Shown here piece by piece: positions 1 to 9,022 of a DNA stretch of 64,000 nt; within the stretch, counting starts at the first letter, position 1; every line of letters begins with the position of its first letter. The notes beneath the pieces are model-generated. The model ran no database searches and was not told where the DNA came from. It saw nothing but the letters and a program-made list of their open reading frames with translations. The DNA lies in the NCBI RefSeq assembly GCF_031846515.1, contig NZ_JAVRHO010000003.1, positions 166,943 through 230,942 of the forward strand, given 5' to 3'. The stretch comes from Autumnicola lenta (lineage in GTDB: Bacteria; Bacteroidota; Bacteroidia; Flavobacteriales; Flavobacteriaceae). The position numbers and the translations under genes were made by a program.

Positions 1-17
1 GTAAAGTAAAAACAGGA

Positions 18-2273
18 ATGGGCAGAAGATCATTCATTAAGAATGTTTCTCTTGCCGGTGGAGGATTACTAATCGGTTTTAACTGGCTGGCATGTAAACG
101 TGCGGCAGAGGAAAGCGGAAAGGAAATGGCTCTGGAAATGCCAGAGGAGTGGTTCGAAATAAATGGTTATCTAAAAATCGGTGATAATGGAGTGGTGACA
201 ATATATTCTCCTAATCCGGAAATAGGCCAGAATGTAAAAACTGCTATGCCAATGCTTGTTGCAGAGGAACTGGATGTAGATTGGAGCAACGTGATTGTAG
301 AACAGGCACCATTAAACACAGATATTTTCTCCAGGCAAATTGCAGGAGGAAGCCAGTCTATTCGGCAAAGTTGGGAGCCGTTAAGAATGGCAGGAGCTAC
401 AGCGAGACAAATGTTGCTCATCGCTGCGGCAAAGGAATGGGATGTTCCGCTTTCTGAACTTACTGTGGAAAACGGAATTATAACACATTCAGGCAGCGAC
501 AGATCTATAGGCTATGGAGAAATTGCCAAATTTGCCGCAAAGGTAGAAGTGCCTGAAGAAGTAGTGCTTAAAGAAAATAATAATTTTAAAATCATAGGCA
601 CCTCACGAAAAAATGTGGATGCTAAAAAGATAGTAACAGGTCAGCCCTTATTTGGTCTTGATGTCAACCGGGATGATATGCTTATTGCCATGATCGTTCA
701 ACCGCCTGCTTTCGGATTACGATTTAAATCCATGGATGCAGATGACGCCAGGAAAATGCCGGGGATAAAGGATGTTTTTACCATAGACACTTATCCCGAC
801 GATATGGAAAAGGAATGGAGCGACGTTGCTGCTTTTTCAAAACTCGTAGTGGTAGTAGGTGAATCTACATGGCAGGTGATGAAAGCTAAAAAAGCCTTAA
901 AGGTAGAATGGGACCTGAAACCGGAGCTGACAGAAGAGATTGTAATTCTTGAAAAATCTCCTGCCTTGAGGGATACTCTCGGACTCGAAAATTCTGAAAC
1001 TCATGAGTCCTTAATGGCAAATATCGGTCCTGAAGAATCTCAAATGGTAAGGAAGGATGGCGATCCCGAGGCAGCTTTTAAGAATGCAGCACGTGTAATC
1101 GAGCGCTCCTACAGCTGCCCTTTTCTTGCACACAATTGTATGGAGCCAATGAATTTCTTTGCCAACGTCACCAATGGGAAAGCAGAATTGCTGGGGCCTA
1201 TCCAAACCCCGGAGTTTGCAGAAAAGAGTGTTAGTAAACGATTAGGACTGGACCTTGAAAATATAGATATACAAATGACCCGCATGGGTGGCGGTTTTGG
1301 CCGCCGGCTTTATGGAAATTTTCTTGTAGAAGCCGCTGTTATTTCTGATAAAATCGGGGCACCTGTGAAACTCGTGTATACACGGGAGGACGATATGACC
1401 AATGGTGTTTATCGACCGGCTTACCAGGTGACCTACAGGGCTGCCCTGGATGGCAACAATAATCTTACTGCCTTCCATGTAAATGCAGGGGGTGTAGGTG
1501 AAAGTCCGCTTTTTGCTAATCGTTTTCCGGCGGGGGCTGTAGATAATTACCTGGCGGAAAGCTGGACCATAGACTCCCATATTTCCATAGGAGCCTTTAG
1601 AGCACCCAGGTCCAATTTTATTGCCGGAGCAGAACAATCCTTTCTGGATGAATTAGCTGAAGAAATGGGTAAGGATCCTATTCAGTTTCGTCTCGATATG
1701 CTTGAACGTGCAGGTACAGACCCTGTGGGAGAAAATAATGATTATGATCCGGCCCGTTATGCAGGGGTGCTGGAAGTGGTAAGAGACAAATCGGGTTGGA
1801 ACACTGCAAGTACGGCCTCAGGCAGAGGTGTTGCTGCATATTACTGCCATAATTCTTATGTAGCCCAGGTTCTGGAAATGGATCTGGAAGATAATCAACC
1901 CGTCATAGATAAAGTTACCTGTGTGGTAGATTGCGGAATTGTGGTCAATCCCGATGCAGCAATAAATATGGTTGAAGGGGGGACGATAGACGGGATTGGA
2001 CATGCACTTTATAGCGAGTTGACGTTTAAAGACGGGGTAAGCCAACAGAGTAATTTTGATTCTTACAGGCTCATTCGCCATCGTGAAGCTCCAAAGAAAA
2101 TTGATGTACATTTTATAGAGAATGGCATGGATCCTACAGGCCTTGGAGAACCTCCGTTTCCTCCAGTGCAGGGAGCTCTGGCAAATGCATTGTACAGGGC
2201 AACCGGGAAAAGAATTTATAAACAACCATTCCTGCCTGAGATAAAAGCTGAAAGCCGGGAAATTAAAACTTGA
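18..2273 (+). CDS. Xanthine dehydrogenase-family molybdopterin-binding subunit, IorB-like, Tat-exported
   Basis: This 751-residue protein is the large molybdenum-cofactor subunit of an aldehyde/isoquinoline-type hydroxylase, which oxidises a carbonyl or N-heterocycle using water as oxygen donor. The N-terminus RRSFIKNVSLAGGGLLIG is a twin-arginine signal, followed by WLAC, a possible lipobox, so it probably works outside the cytoplasmic membrane. GGGFGRRLYGNF (about residue 424), GAFRAPRSN (about 524) and GLGEPPFPP (about 707, containing the expected catalytic glutamate) are the family's cofactor-binding motifs. The [2Fe-2S] small subunit (IorA) is not in view and may lie upstream of the window. 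It is followed by a ModE-like regulator and cofactor-maturation genes on the same strand. The substrate cannot be told from sequence. Confidence 0.9.
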   Translation: MGRRSFIKNVSLAGGGLLIGFNWLACKRAAEESGKEMALEMPEEWFEINGYLKIGDNGVVTIYSPNPEIGQNVKTAMPMLVAEELDVDWSNVIVEQAPLNTDIFSRQIAGGSQSIRQSWEPLRMAGATARQMLLIAAAKEWDVPLSELTVENGIITHSGSDRSIGYGEIAKFAAKVEVPEEVVLKENNNFKIIGTSRKNVDAKKIVTGQPLFGLDVNRDDMLIAMIVQPPAFGLRFKSMDADDARKMPGIKDVFTIDTYPDDMEKEWSDVAAFSKLVVVVGESTWQVMKAKKALKVEWDLKPELTEEIVILEKSPALRDTLGLENSETHESLMANIGPEESQMVRKDGDPEAAFKNAARVIERSYSCPFLAHNCMEPMNFFANVTNGKAELLGPIQTPEFAEKSVSKRLGLDLENIDIQMTRMGGGFGRRLYGNFLVEAAVISDKIGAPVKLVYTREDDMTNGVYRPAYQVTYRAALDGNNNLTAFHVNAGGVGESPLFANRFPAGAVDNYLAESWTIDSHISIGAFRAPRSNFIAGAEQSFLDELAEEMGKDPIQFRLDMLERAGTDPVGENNDYDPARYAGVLEVVRDKSGWNTASTASGRGVAAYYCHNSYVAQVLEMDLEDNQPVIDKVTCVVDCGIVVNPDAAINMVEGGTIDGIGHALYSELTFKDGVSQQSNFDSYRLIRHREAPKKIDVHFIENGMDPTGLGEPPFPPVQGALANALYRATGKRIYKQPFLPEIKAESREIKT

Positions 2274-2289
2274 GAGATTGCTTTCCAAA

Positions 2290-2625
2290 ATGAAAAAGAT
2301 CAGATTCAAATGTTGGGTGGAGGATGAAGGTGAAAAATTCTATGGTCCCGGCCCAAATGAATTAATACGACAAATTCAGAAAGAAGGTTCTCTCTCAAAA
2401 GCTGCCGGGCAAATGAAGATGTCTTATAAAAAAGCCTGGGATCTGGTGCAAAGATTAAACACCAATTCTGATGAGCCGTGGGTGATTATGAAAAAAGGTG
2501 GGCAACACGGGGGCGGAGCTCAGGTTACTCCGCATGCCATCAAAGCAATGCAGGAATATGAAAAACTGCAAGAGAAGATGCGCAACCTGCTGGAGCAGCA
2601 GGAAGATTTAATAAAGGTTTTTTAA
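2290..2625 (+). CDS. ModE-like winged-helix regulator (HTH domain only)
   Basis: This 111-residue protein matches the N-terminal DNA-binding domain of ModE/LysR-like molybdate regulators: a winged helix with SLSKAAGQMKMSYKKAWDLV followed by the typical G-rich wing GGQHGGGAQVT. The C-terminal molybdate-binding (TOBE/Mop) domains of full ModE are absent, as in many short Bacteroidota homologues. I chose the ATG at 2290 rather than the TTG at 2278, because the protein start KKIRFKCWVEDEGEKF fits the family. It begins 16 bp after the hydroxylase stop and is probably co-transcribed with it, so it may link cluster expression to molybdenum supply. Confidence 0.8.
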   Translation: MKKIRFKCWVEDEGEKFYGPGPNELIRQIQKEGSLSKAAGQMKMSYKKAWDLVQRLNTNSDEPWVIMKKGGQHGGGAQVTPHAIKAMQEYEKLQEKMRNLLEQQEDLIKVF

Positions 2626-2692
2626 AACAGAAGACTACTTTCGGGAAAATTCCCATCAATTGAAAATCGATATATACAACAAAACATAACGC

Positions 2693-3847
2693 ATGGCGGT
2701 AAAAAGGAAAATATACCTCGATTATAATGCAACCACTCCCGTAGATGCCAGGGTGATTGATGCCATGATCCCCTATTTTACTGAGAAATTCGGGAATGCA
2801 AGTAGTGATCATGTATTTGGTTGGGATGCCGGGGAAGCGGTTGAAACCGCGAGGGAGCAAATTGGCAGATTGATAACCTGTAAACCCACTGAAATCATTT
2901 TCACCTCTGGAGCTACTGAAGCTGCTAATCTTGCCCTTTTTGGATTTTGCGAAAGAAACAAATCTAAAGGCAATCACATAATTACCTGTAGAACTGAGCA
3001 CAAAGCTGTTTTGGATATTATGTCTGCCCTCGAAAGGAAAGGTTTTAAAATTACTTATCTGGATGTAGATCAAACAGGAAATTTAGACCTTCAGGAATTA
3101 AAGAATTCAATTAATTCCAAAACAATACTGGTTTGTCTCATGCTCTCGAATAATGAAACCGGGCTCGTGCATCCTTTAAAGAAAATTGAGAAGATAGTGC
3201 ATGAGAAGGGTGTGAAACTAATGAGTGACATCACTCAGGCTGTGGGTAAGATTCCGGTAGACCTAAGTGAGCTGAATCTGGACCTGGCAATCTTCTCTTC
3301 TCACAAGATCTACGGACCCAAAGGGGTGGGCGCTTTATATATCAATAAAAAAAATCAGGTGGAAATTGAGCCGCAATACTTTGGTGGCGGACAGGAAAAA
3401 GGAATGCGTCCTGGTACTTTAAATGTTCCTGGAATCGTTGGATTTGGGAAAGCAGCAGAAATTATTTCGTCCGGGATAGAAAATGAATCAGTGAGAATTA
3501 TGAAAATGAGGCAGAAAATGGAAAGCGAACTAAGAAAAATCACAGGTGCAGTAGTTAATTCTGAATATTCTGATCGACTTCCGAATACCACGAATATCTC
3601 CTTTAAGGATATTGGGGGCGAATTATTGCTTCGGAAACTAAATAGTCTTGCAATTTCACGTGGTTCAGCCTGTAACTCTAATACAGTTAAGCCTTCCCAT
3701 GTCTTAAAAGCAATGGGATTAAGTGACGACCTGGCACTATCCTCAATTCGTATTAGTCTGGGAAGAAAAACTAGTATGGAAGATATCGAGTTTACGGTAA
3801 TGGAGATAAAAAGAGTTGTAGGGGAACTTAAAAAAGAGATGGTATGA
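2693..3847 (+). CDS. Cysteine desulfurase (NifS/IscS class V aminotransferase)
   Basis: This PLP enzyme of 384 residues removes sulfur from cysteine to form an enzyme persulfide. The PLP lysine lies in SSHKIYGPKGVGALY (about residue 204) and the persulfide cysteine in RGSACNS (about residue 327). Its length is typical of NifS/IscS. Its stop overlaps the start of the XdhC gene (ATGA), which points to translational coupling. Xanthine-dehydrogenase-family enzymes need an equatorial sulfido ligand on molybdenum, so this copy is likely dedicated to Mo-cofactor sulfuration rather than general Fe-S assembly; that role is inferred from context. No iscU or suf genes lie nearby. Confidence 0.9.
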   Translation: MAVKRKIYLDYNATTPVDARVIDAMIPYFTEKFGNASSDHVFGWDAGEAVETAREQIGRLITCKPTEIIFTSGATEAANLALFGFCERNKSKGNHIITCRTEHKAVLDIMSALERKGFKITYLDVDQTGNLDLQELKNSINSKTILVCLMLSNNETGLVHPLKKIEKIVHEKGVKLMSDITQAVGKIPVDLSELNLDLAIFSSHKIYGPKGVGALYINKKNQVEIEPQYFGGGQEKGMRPGTLNVPGIVGFGKAAEIISSGIENESVRIMKMRQKMESELRKITGAVVNSEYSDRLPNTTNISFKDIGGELLLRKLNSLAISRGSACNSNTVKPSHVLKAMGLSDDLALSSIRISLGRKTSMEDIEFTVMEIKRVVGELKKEMV

Positions 3848-4998
3848 GAGAACTGGATGCTATTTTAGCTGAATATGAGCACTTAAAAAAGGCAGAAACA
3901 GGAGGTGTGTTAGTCACCGTAGTGCACGTCCAGGGCTCCTCATATCGAAAAGCGGGAGCGAGGATGCTGGTGGATGAATTTGGCAGTATTACAGGGGCTA
4001 TAAGTGGCGGCTGCCTGGAAGGAGATGCTTTGCGAAAGGCACTTCACGCAATGCATCAGCAAAAGAATAAACTCGTTTCCTATGACACCAGTGATGAAGA
4101 TGATGCCGTAATTGGCGCACAACTCGGCTGCAATGGAATCATTCAGGTGTTATTCGAACCTTTGGATTATGAAGATGAATGCAATCCCTGTGAGTTACTT
4201 AAGAATGTAATTAGTCAAAAGAATTCCGTGGCAATTGTGGTTCAGTTTAATCTGAATAAATTAAAAAGTCAGAAGGGAACAAAATTTGTAATTTCTGAGA
4301 ATTCGGAGGTTACAGGGGAAATTCCGAAAAAGGCTTTGTTCGATCATATTCTGGGTAAAGCTCAGCTAAGCTTAAAAAAAGAACAAAATGACTTTGCTGA
4401 ATATTTAATTGGCGGGGAAACCCAGCACATTTTTATTCAGAATTATCAGCCACCGGTAAAACTTATTATTGTGGGGGCCGGAAATGACGCCCGGATACTG
4501 GTGCAGCAAGCCGATTTGCTGGGGTGGGACACGATAGTAACAGATGGCCGCCCTACTCATGCAAATAAAAGCCGCTTTACCACCTCCTGCCAGGTGATTG
4601 TCTCAAAACCGGAAAGTACTCTGGAAAATATTGAAATAGATCATCGTAGCTGTTTCGTATTGATGAGCCACAATTACCATTACGATCTTGCAGTCTTAAA
4701 ACTCTTGGTTGCTCGCGAAGAGATTCCCTATATCGGAATTCTTGGGCCAAAGAAAAAGTACGGGAGAATGTTGGATGATCTGGCAATAGAAGGATTTAAG
4801 CTGAATCCGAAAGTCCTGAATAAAATCTATGCGCCGGTAGGCCTGGAAATTGGTGCAGAAACACCGGCGGAAATTAGTCTTTCCATTCTGGCTGAAATTC
4901 AGTCGGTTTTAACCGGGACCAGTGCCAGGAGCTTAAGGGAAAAGTCTTCTCCAATCCACGATAAAAAACATGGTCATCTTGAGCAAGTTCAGATTTGA
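3844..4998 (+). CDS. xdhC: XdhC/CoxI family Mo-cofactor insertion protein
   Basis: The protein has 384 residues. An N-terminal XdhC/CoxI domain includes GGVLVTVVHVQGSSYRKAGA and GGCLEGDA, and a C-terminal Rossmann domain (about residue 209) carries VGAGNDARILVQQADLLGWD. XdhC proteins bind molybdopterin cofactor, help its sulfuration and insert it into xanthine-dehydrogenase-type enzymes. It overlaps the cysteine desulfurase by 4 bp and is followed at once by the MocA-like gene, so the three appear to form a maturation module for the hydroxylase at the window start. Confidence 0.9.
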   Translation: MRELDAILAEYEHLKKAETGGVLVTVVHVQGSSYRKAGARMLVDEFGSITGAISGGCLEGDALRKALHAMHQQKNKLVSYDTSDEDDAVIGAQLGCNGIIQVLFEPLDYEDECNPCELLKNVISQKNSVAIVVQFNLNKLKSQKGTKFVISENSEVTGEIPKKALFDHILGKAQLSLKKEQNDFAEYLIGGETQHIFIQNYQPPVKLIIVGAGNDARILVQQADLLGWDTIVTDGRPTHANKSRFTTSCQVIVSKPESTLENIEIDHRSCFVLMSHNYHYDLAVLKLLVAREEIPYIGILGPKKKYGRMLDDLAIEGFKLNPKVLNKIYAPVGLEIGAETPAEISLSILAEIQSVLTGTSARSLREKSSPIHDKKHGHLEQVQI

Positions 4999-5003
4999 AT
5001 AAC

Positions 5004-5603
5004 ATGGTAAAAATAGGAGTTGTAGTTCTTGCAGCAGGATCTTCCAGCCGGCTTGGTTATCCAAAGCAGTTGGTAGAATTTAGAAGAAAAAACCTCCTTC
5101 AGCATGTGGTTGAGGTAACGGAATCGCTGGAATTTAGCATCCGGATTTTAGTTTTAGGGGCCAGGGCAGAAGAAATTTCGGAGAGGATCAATCTTAGCAA
5201 ATTCAAGACAGTGATTCATAAAAGCTGGGAAGAAGGAATGGGTACAAGTATTAGTAAAGGAATTTCTGAAGCACTGGAAAGCGAGAATGACCTGGAGCAT
5301 ATTCTAATTTTGGTTTCCGACCAGCCTTTTGTAACTAAAGGAATACTTAAGGAATTAATCAGAGTGCATTTGCAGAGCAATAAGTCGGCAACATTTTCAG
5401 AATATGCAGGAGATGTTGGGGTTCCTGCAATCTTTTCACGACAACTTTTTTCAGATTTGAGAGAGCTGAAGGGCAACCACGGAGCAAAAAAGCTCCTCTT
5501 CAATAAAAATTTGGAGTTTGAAACCTTCAAGTTTGAAAGAGGGAATTTTGATGTGGATACTTTAGCAGATATTGAACTGTTAAAGCAGATGGAGAAGAAG
5601 TAA
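5004..5603 (+). CDS. MocA-like molybdenum cofactor cytidylyltransferase (NTP transferase)
   Basis: This 199-residue GT-A-like nucleotidyltransferase has the N-terminal signature LAAGSSSRLGYPKQLVEF and a central metal-binding SDQPF. MocA/CoxE-type enzymes convert Mo-molybdopterin to the cytosine dinucleotide form used by bacterial xanthine-dehydrogenase-like enzymes. I prefer the ATG at 5004 over the TTG at 4995, which would overlap the xdhC stop. It is the last gene of the Mo cluster. A GlmU/MobA-like activity is possible, but the neighbours favour MocA. Confidence 0.85.
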   Translation: MVKIGVVVLAAGSSSRLGYPKQLVEFRRKNLLQHVVEVTESLEFSIRILVLGARAEEISERINLSKFKTVIHKSWEEGMGTSISKGISEALESENDLEHILILVSDQPFVTKGILKELIRVHLQSNKSATFSEYAGDVGVPAIFSRQLFSDLRELKGNHGAKKLLFNKNLEFETFKFERGNFDVDTLADIELLKQMEKK

Positions 5604-5754
5604 AAGAAACTGTATTTTAAATTCAGAGCGACTACCAGTTTCCTCCCTTCAGCAAATGGGTTTCAAAATAAAAAATCTTCTATTGAATCCTTTTTCTTAA
5701 GAAGAAGGTCTTATAATAAAACAATCACAAAAGTATATTGTCGTATAAAAATCC

Positions 5755-5786
5755 TTGTGCTTTTACCTGAAATTACATTAGATTTG
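5755..5786 (+). promoter_or_regulatory. Putative Bacteroidota promoter for the UpxY-like gene
   Basis: A TTG at 5755-5757 and TAGATTTG at 5779-5786 fit the Bacteroidota consensus (-33 TTG, about 19-21 bp, -7 TAnnTTTG). They lie 52 bp upstream of the UpxY-like ATG. Confidence 0.45.
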
Positions 5787-5837
5787 TTTACTAACCCTTC
5801 TTAACCCTACTACTGAAGGATAAATCATTACTCAGTT

Positions 5838-6311
5838 ATGCAGTGGTATGTTTTGTATACAAAACCTAAATGGGAAATAAAAGTTAGTGAGAATCTTCAG
5901 AAGAACAATATCAGGGTCTATTGTCCCACAACCACAGAAGTAAAGCAATGGAGTGACCGGAAGAAAAAGGTGACAGAGCCGCTTTTCAGGTCTTATCTTT
6001 TTGTTCATATTGCCGAAAAGGACCGCAATAAAGTTTTTGAGGTTCCGGGAGTGGTACGCTATCTATTTTGGCTGGGAAAACCTGCTATTGTTCGTGATGT
6101 GGAAATCCAGACGATAAAAAACTGGCTGGATGATGATAATATCGATGAATTAAAGGTAGACGGATTTTCTGTTGGCGATAATGTGAAAATTTCTCAGGGC
6201 GCCTTAAAAGATCAGGAGGCTCTTATACAGGAAATCGGTAAAAAGCGGATGCGGCTGTTGCTCCCTTCCATGGGCTGTGTCGTTACCGCAAAAATTTCAG
6301 ATGTGGTCTGA
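5838..6311 (+). CDS. UpxY-family transcription antiterminator (NusG-like)
   Basis: The protein has 157 residues and an N-terminal NGN domain beginning MQWYVLYTKPKWEIKVSENL, with RSYLFVHI and a C-terminal KOW-like segment (VGDNVKISQGALKDQEALI). UpxY proteins are specialised NusG paralogues that travel with RNA polymerase through long exopolysaccharide or capsule operons in Bacteroidota. Here no glycosyltransferase operon follows: the next genes are an APS kinase fusion and cysQ. It therefore looks orphaned, or it serves a polysaccharide locus elsewhere. The KOW domain is compact but appears complete. Confidence 0.8.
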   Translation: MQWYVLYTKPKWEIKVSENLQKNNIRVYCPTTTEVKQWSDRKKKVTEPLFRSYLFVHIAEKDRNKVFEVPGVVRYLFWLGKPAIVRDVEIQTIKNWLDDDNIDELKVDGFSVGDNVKISQGALKDQEALIQEIGKKRMRLLLPSMGCVVTAKISDVV

Positions 6312-6657
6312 GAATGAACTTGCTTTTTCTGTTTCAGCTCAAAAAAAGCAACCAAAATTTTAGTTCACCTTGGGCGGAGTCGAAAAGTTAACAAAATCGC
6401 CGCTACTCAGTTAGACTTGACATTTTTACTGCAAATTTCTTTATTAGGTGTTTTACCGGACAAGAATACTATATTATAGCGGTCTCTTAAAAAGACTCTT
6501 ATGTTTCTATTATTGCCAACGTGAAACTATTCCGCATAAAAAGCACGAGATTTCCTTATAATATTTATTTTTGGCTGCACATGGAAATTGTGGAAACATG
6601 ATTCGTAGGGAGAGAAAAACACATCTTCGTCTTAGAGAAAAAAATTGATAGGAAAAA
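6312..6657. other. Intergenic region upstream of cysC fusion
   Basis: This 346-bp stretch has no convincing gene. It holds a GGCGGAGTCGA motif (about 6374) that recurs near 20,411 (reverse sense) and 24,604, and a short hairpin GTCTCTTAAAAAGAC at about 6482-6496. No clear terminator was found for the UpxY gene. Confidence 0.4.
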
Positions 6658-7686
6658 GTGAAGGAAGTATCACATAAGCGGCATATCGCCAAAGCTATAA
6701 CCTGGAGGTGTATTGGTACGCTCGACACGATTTTTCTCTCATGGTTTATCACAGGCGATCCTTATGTGGGATTGCAAATAGGCCTGGCCGAAGTACTTAC
6801 CAAAATGCTGCTTTACTACCTACATGAGCGGGTATGGATTAGGATAAACCTGGGAAAACATACTATTAGCCAATGGCGGCATATTCTTAAAACAATTAGC
6901 TGGAGGGTCGTAGGTACATTAGACACAATGTTGCTGGCCTGGGTTATTTCTGGTAATCCTGTAGTGGGGCTAAAAGTGGGCATGGTTGAGGTGGTGACGA
7001 AAATGCTTCTTTACTATCTGCATGAAAGAGCCTGGTATAAAATAGACTACGGAATTAAAAACAGAACTACCAATGGGAACATCTTGGCTGAAAATAACCT
7101 GAGTCCGCAGGAATTTGCTGTATCTCAACAGCACAGGTTGAGTCTCAAAGGTCACAAGCCGCTTTTGGTATGGTTTAGTGGTCTTTCGGGTTCCGGAAAA
7201 TCTACACTTGCCAATATGGTGGAAAAGAAGCTGTACGAAAAAAAGATTCATACCTATTTGCTGGACGGCGACAATGTGCGCACAGGGCTAAACAAAGATC
7301 TTGGATTTACTTCAGAAGATAGATCTGAAAACATTCGGAGGATAGCAGAGGTTGCCAGGCTTTTTATCGACTCCGGCACAGTGGTAATTGCTGCTTTTAT
7401 TACTCCGTTAAAAACAGATAGGGAAACGATTAAAGAAATAGTTGGAGAAAATAACTTTGTTGGGGTATTTGTTAATGCTTCTCTTGAAGAGTGTGAAAGA
7501 AGAGATGTAAAAGGCCTCTACAAAAAAGCGCGTTCTGGAGAAATCAAAAACTTCACAGGAGTGGATGCGCCTTATGAAGAACCTGTGGATTTTGATATTA
7601 CTATAGACACCGCAGCTTGTGGTACCGAAGAAGCAGTAGCCCAAATTCTGAATATCGTTGAAAGAAGAATTGTAAGCAGGAAATAG
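6658..7686 (+). CDS. cysC: Two DUF2061 domains fused to adenylylsulfate (APS) kinase
   Basis: The first 130 residues contain two tandem DUF2061 repeats, each with RCIGTLDTIFLSWFITG-like and EVLTKMLLYYLHERVW-like segments; the second copy has RVVGTLDTMLLAWVISG. They are probably membrane-spanning. The rest is APS kinase, with the P-loop GLSGSGKST at about residues 175-183, LDGDNVR, and the closing FTGVDAPYEEP. APS kinase phosphorylates adenylylsulfate to PAPS, the sulfate donor. The start is GTG at 6658; no earlier ATG fits. The cysQ gene follows 21 bp downstream. No cysD/cysN (ATP sulfurylase) is present here. The DUF2061 part may anchor the kinase at the membrane, which is inference. Confidence 0.88.
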   Translation: MKEVSHKRHIAKAITWRCIGTLDTIFLSWFITGDPYVGLQIGLAEVLTKMLLYYLHERVWIRINLGKHTISQWRHILKTISWRVVGTLDTMLLAWVISGNPVVGLKVGMVEVVTKMLLYYLHERAWYKIDYGIKNRTTNGNILAENNLSPQEFAVSQQHRLSLKGHKPLLVWFSGLSGSGKSTLANMVEKKLYEKKIHTYLLDGDNVRTGLNKDLGFTSEDRSENIRRIAEVARLFIDSGTVVIAAFITPLKTDRETIKEIVGENNFVGVFVNASLEECERRDVKGLYKKARSGEIKNFTGVDAPYEEPVDFDITIDTAACGTEEAVAQILNIVERRIVSRK

Positions 7687-7707
7687 GATTTAATAATATA
7701 GAAGATA

Positions 7708-8514
7708 ATGACCTCACTTTTAGAAACAGCAATCCGGGCCTCACTCGCGGCAGGAAAACGCATCATGGAAATTTATAATAACGAAGATTTTGAGGTAGAG
7801 GCAAAAGAAGATGAATCTCCACTTACAAAAGCAGATATTGCTTCACATAATATTATTATGAGTTACCTGGAGAAGCTGGACATTCCAATACTTTCAGAAG
7901 AAGGTAAAGAGCTTGCTTATAAGGATCGTAAAAAATGGTTAAAGCTGTGGATTGTAGATCCTATAGATGGTACAAAAGAGTTTATTAAAAAGAATGGCGA
8001 GTTTACCGTAAATATTGCTTTAATAGAAGATCAGAAGCCGATATTGGGAGTAATTTACGTGCCGGCTTTAGAGGAACTGTATTTTGCTGCTGAAGGAATC
8101 GGCTCATATAAAGTAATAGGAATAACGGAATTCCCCGGAATGCAGGAAATACTGAAAACTGCCAAAAAACTGCCTTTACCTTCTGAAGAAAAAAAGTATA
8201 CTGTTGTTGCTAGTAAATCTCATCTTTCTTCGGAAACAAAAGAATATATAAGTTCGCTGGAAAACAAACATGGAGAAGTGAATACCATTTCTGTAGGCAG
8301 TTCGCTGAAGTTGTGCATGGTGGCAGAAGGAAAAGCCGACTGTTATCCGCGGTTTGCACCCACAATGGAATGGGACACCGCGGCAGGACAGGCGATCTGC
8401 ACCTTCGCCGGAAAAAAAGTAATCGATTATGAAACCAAAGAAGAAATGCAGTACAACCGCAAAAACCTGCTGAATAATTGGTTCCTGGTGCTGAATGAAG
8501 AAGATCAGATTTGA
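7708..8514 (+). CDS. cysQ: 3'(2'),5'-bisphosphate nucleotidase CysQ
   Basis: This 268-residue member of the inositol-monophosphatase fold removes the 3'-phosphate from PAP (and PAPS), recycling the by-product of sulfotransfer. The metal-binding motifs are present: SEEGKE, WIVDPIDGTKEF (about residue 89) and MEWDTAAGQAI near the C-terminus. It sits directly downstream of the APS kinase fusion, with which it forms a PAPS-making and PAP-clearing pair. Confidence 0.92.
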   Translation: MTSLLETAIRASLAAGKRIMEIYNNEDFEVEAKEDESPLTKADIASHNIIMSYLEKLDIPILSEEGKELAYKDRKKWLKLWIVDPIDGTKEFIKKNGEFTVNIALIEDQKPILGVIYVPALEELYFAAEGIGSYKVIGITEFPGMQEILKTAKKLPLPSEEKKYTVVASKSHLSSETKEYISSLENKHGEVNTISVGSSLKLCMVAEGKADCYPRFAPTMEWDTAAGQAICTFAGKKVIDYETKEEMQYNRKNLLNNWFLVLNEEDQI

Positions 8515-8989
8515 AGTTTAAGTGTTAAAACTTTTCCTGAAGATCGAAAACCGGCATTTTAGAAGGTGTTTTTTATGAGGAGTGAAAAGTTAAGAGTCCT
8601 CTGAGGAGCTGAGTCTACAAGAGCAATTCCCAAAATGACCATTATCGGCCTACAGGGAAGGAAAAGAGTTAAAGAGTGAAGGAGTAAAATAAGTGAGAAG
8701 TGAAGAGTTCGCTTTCCACTTTCCTCTCTCCACTATAAGAAGCTTAAAAATGGCAATTATCGGCCTAAATAGAAGAAAAAGAGCTAAAGAGTGAAGGAGT
8801 AAAAATTTCTTCCAGTACGAACCATGAACAAAAAACTTCGAACTATAAAGAACAGCCTCAAAAATGGTAATTATCGGGCTAAAGGGTAGAAAAAGAGTTA
8901 AAGAGTGAAGGAGTAAAAATTTGTTCCACTCCCAACTATGAACTACGAACAAAAAACTACGAACTACTAATTCAAGCCGCAATTTTTTT
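8515..8989. repeat. Intergenic minisatellite-like repeats
   Basis: This roughly 475-bp region has no credible gene. It contains three imperfect units at about 115-bp spacing (starting near 8632, 8748 and 8861). Each has a core such as AAAATGGCAATTATCGGCC followed by GAGTTAAAGAGTGAAGGAG. The core resembles the motif found again at 21.1, 24.7-24.9 and 63.0-63.9 kb. A weak reverse-strand ORF across it is an artefact of the repeats. Confidence 0.7.
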
Positions 8990-8997
8990 TAAATTTG
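8990..8997 (+). promoter_or_regulatory. Putative -7 element for pheS
   Basis: TAAATTTG fits the Bacteroidota -7 consensus TAnnTTTG and lies 25 bp before the pheS ATG. No clear -33 TTTG was found. Confidence 0.35.
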
Positions 8998-9022
8998 CCT
9001 TTCTGAAAAAGATGAATCCCTA

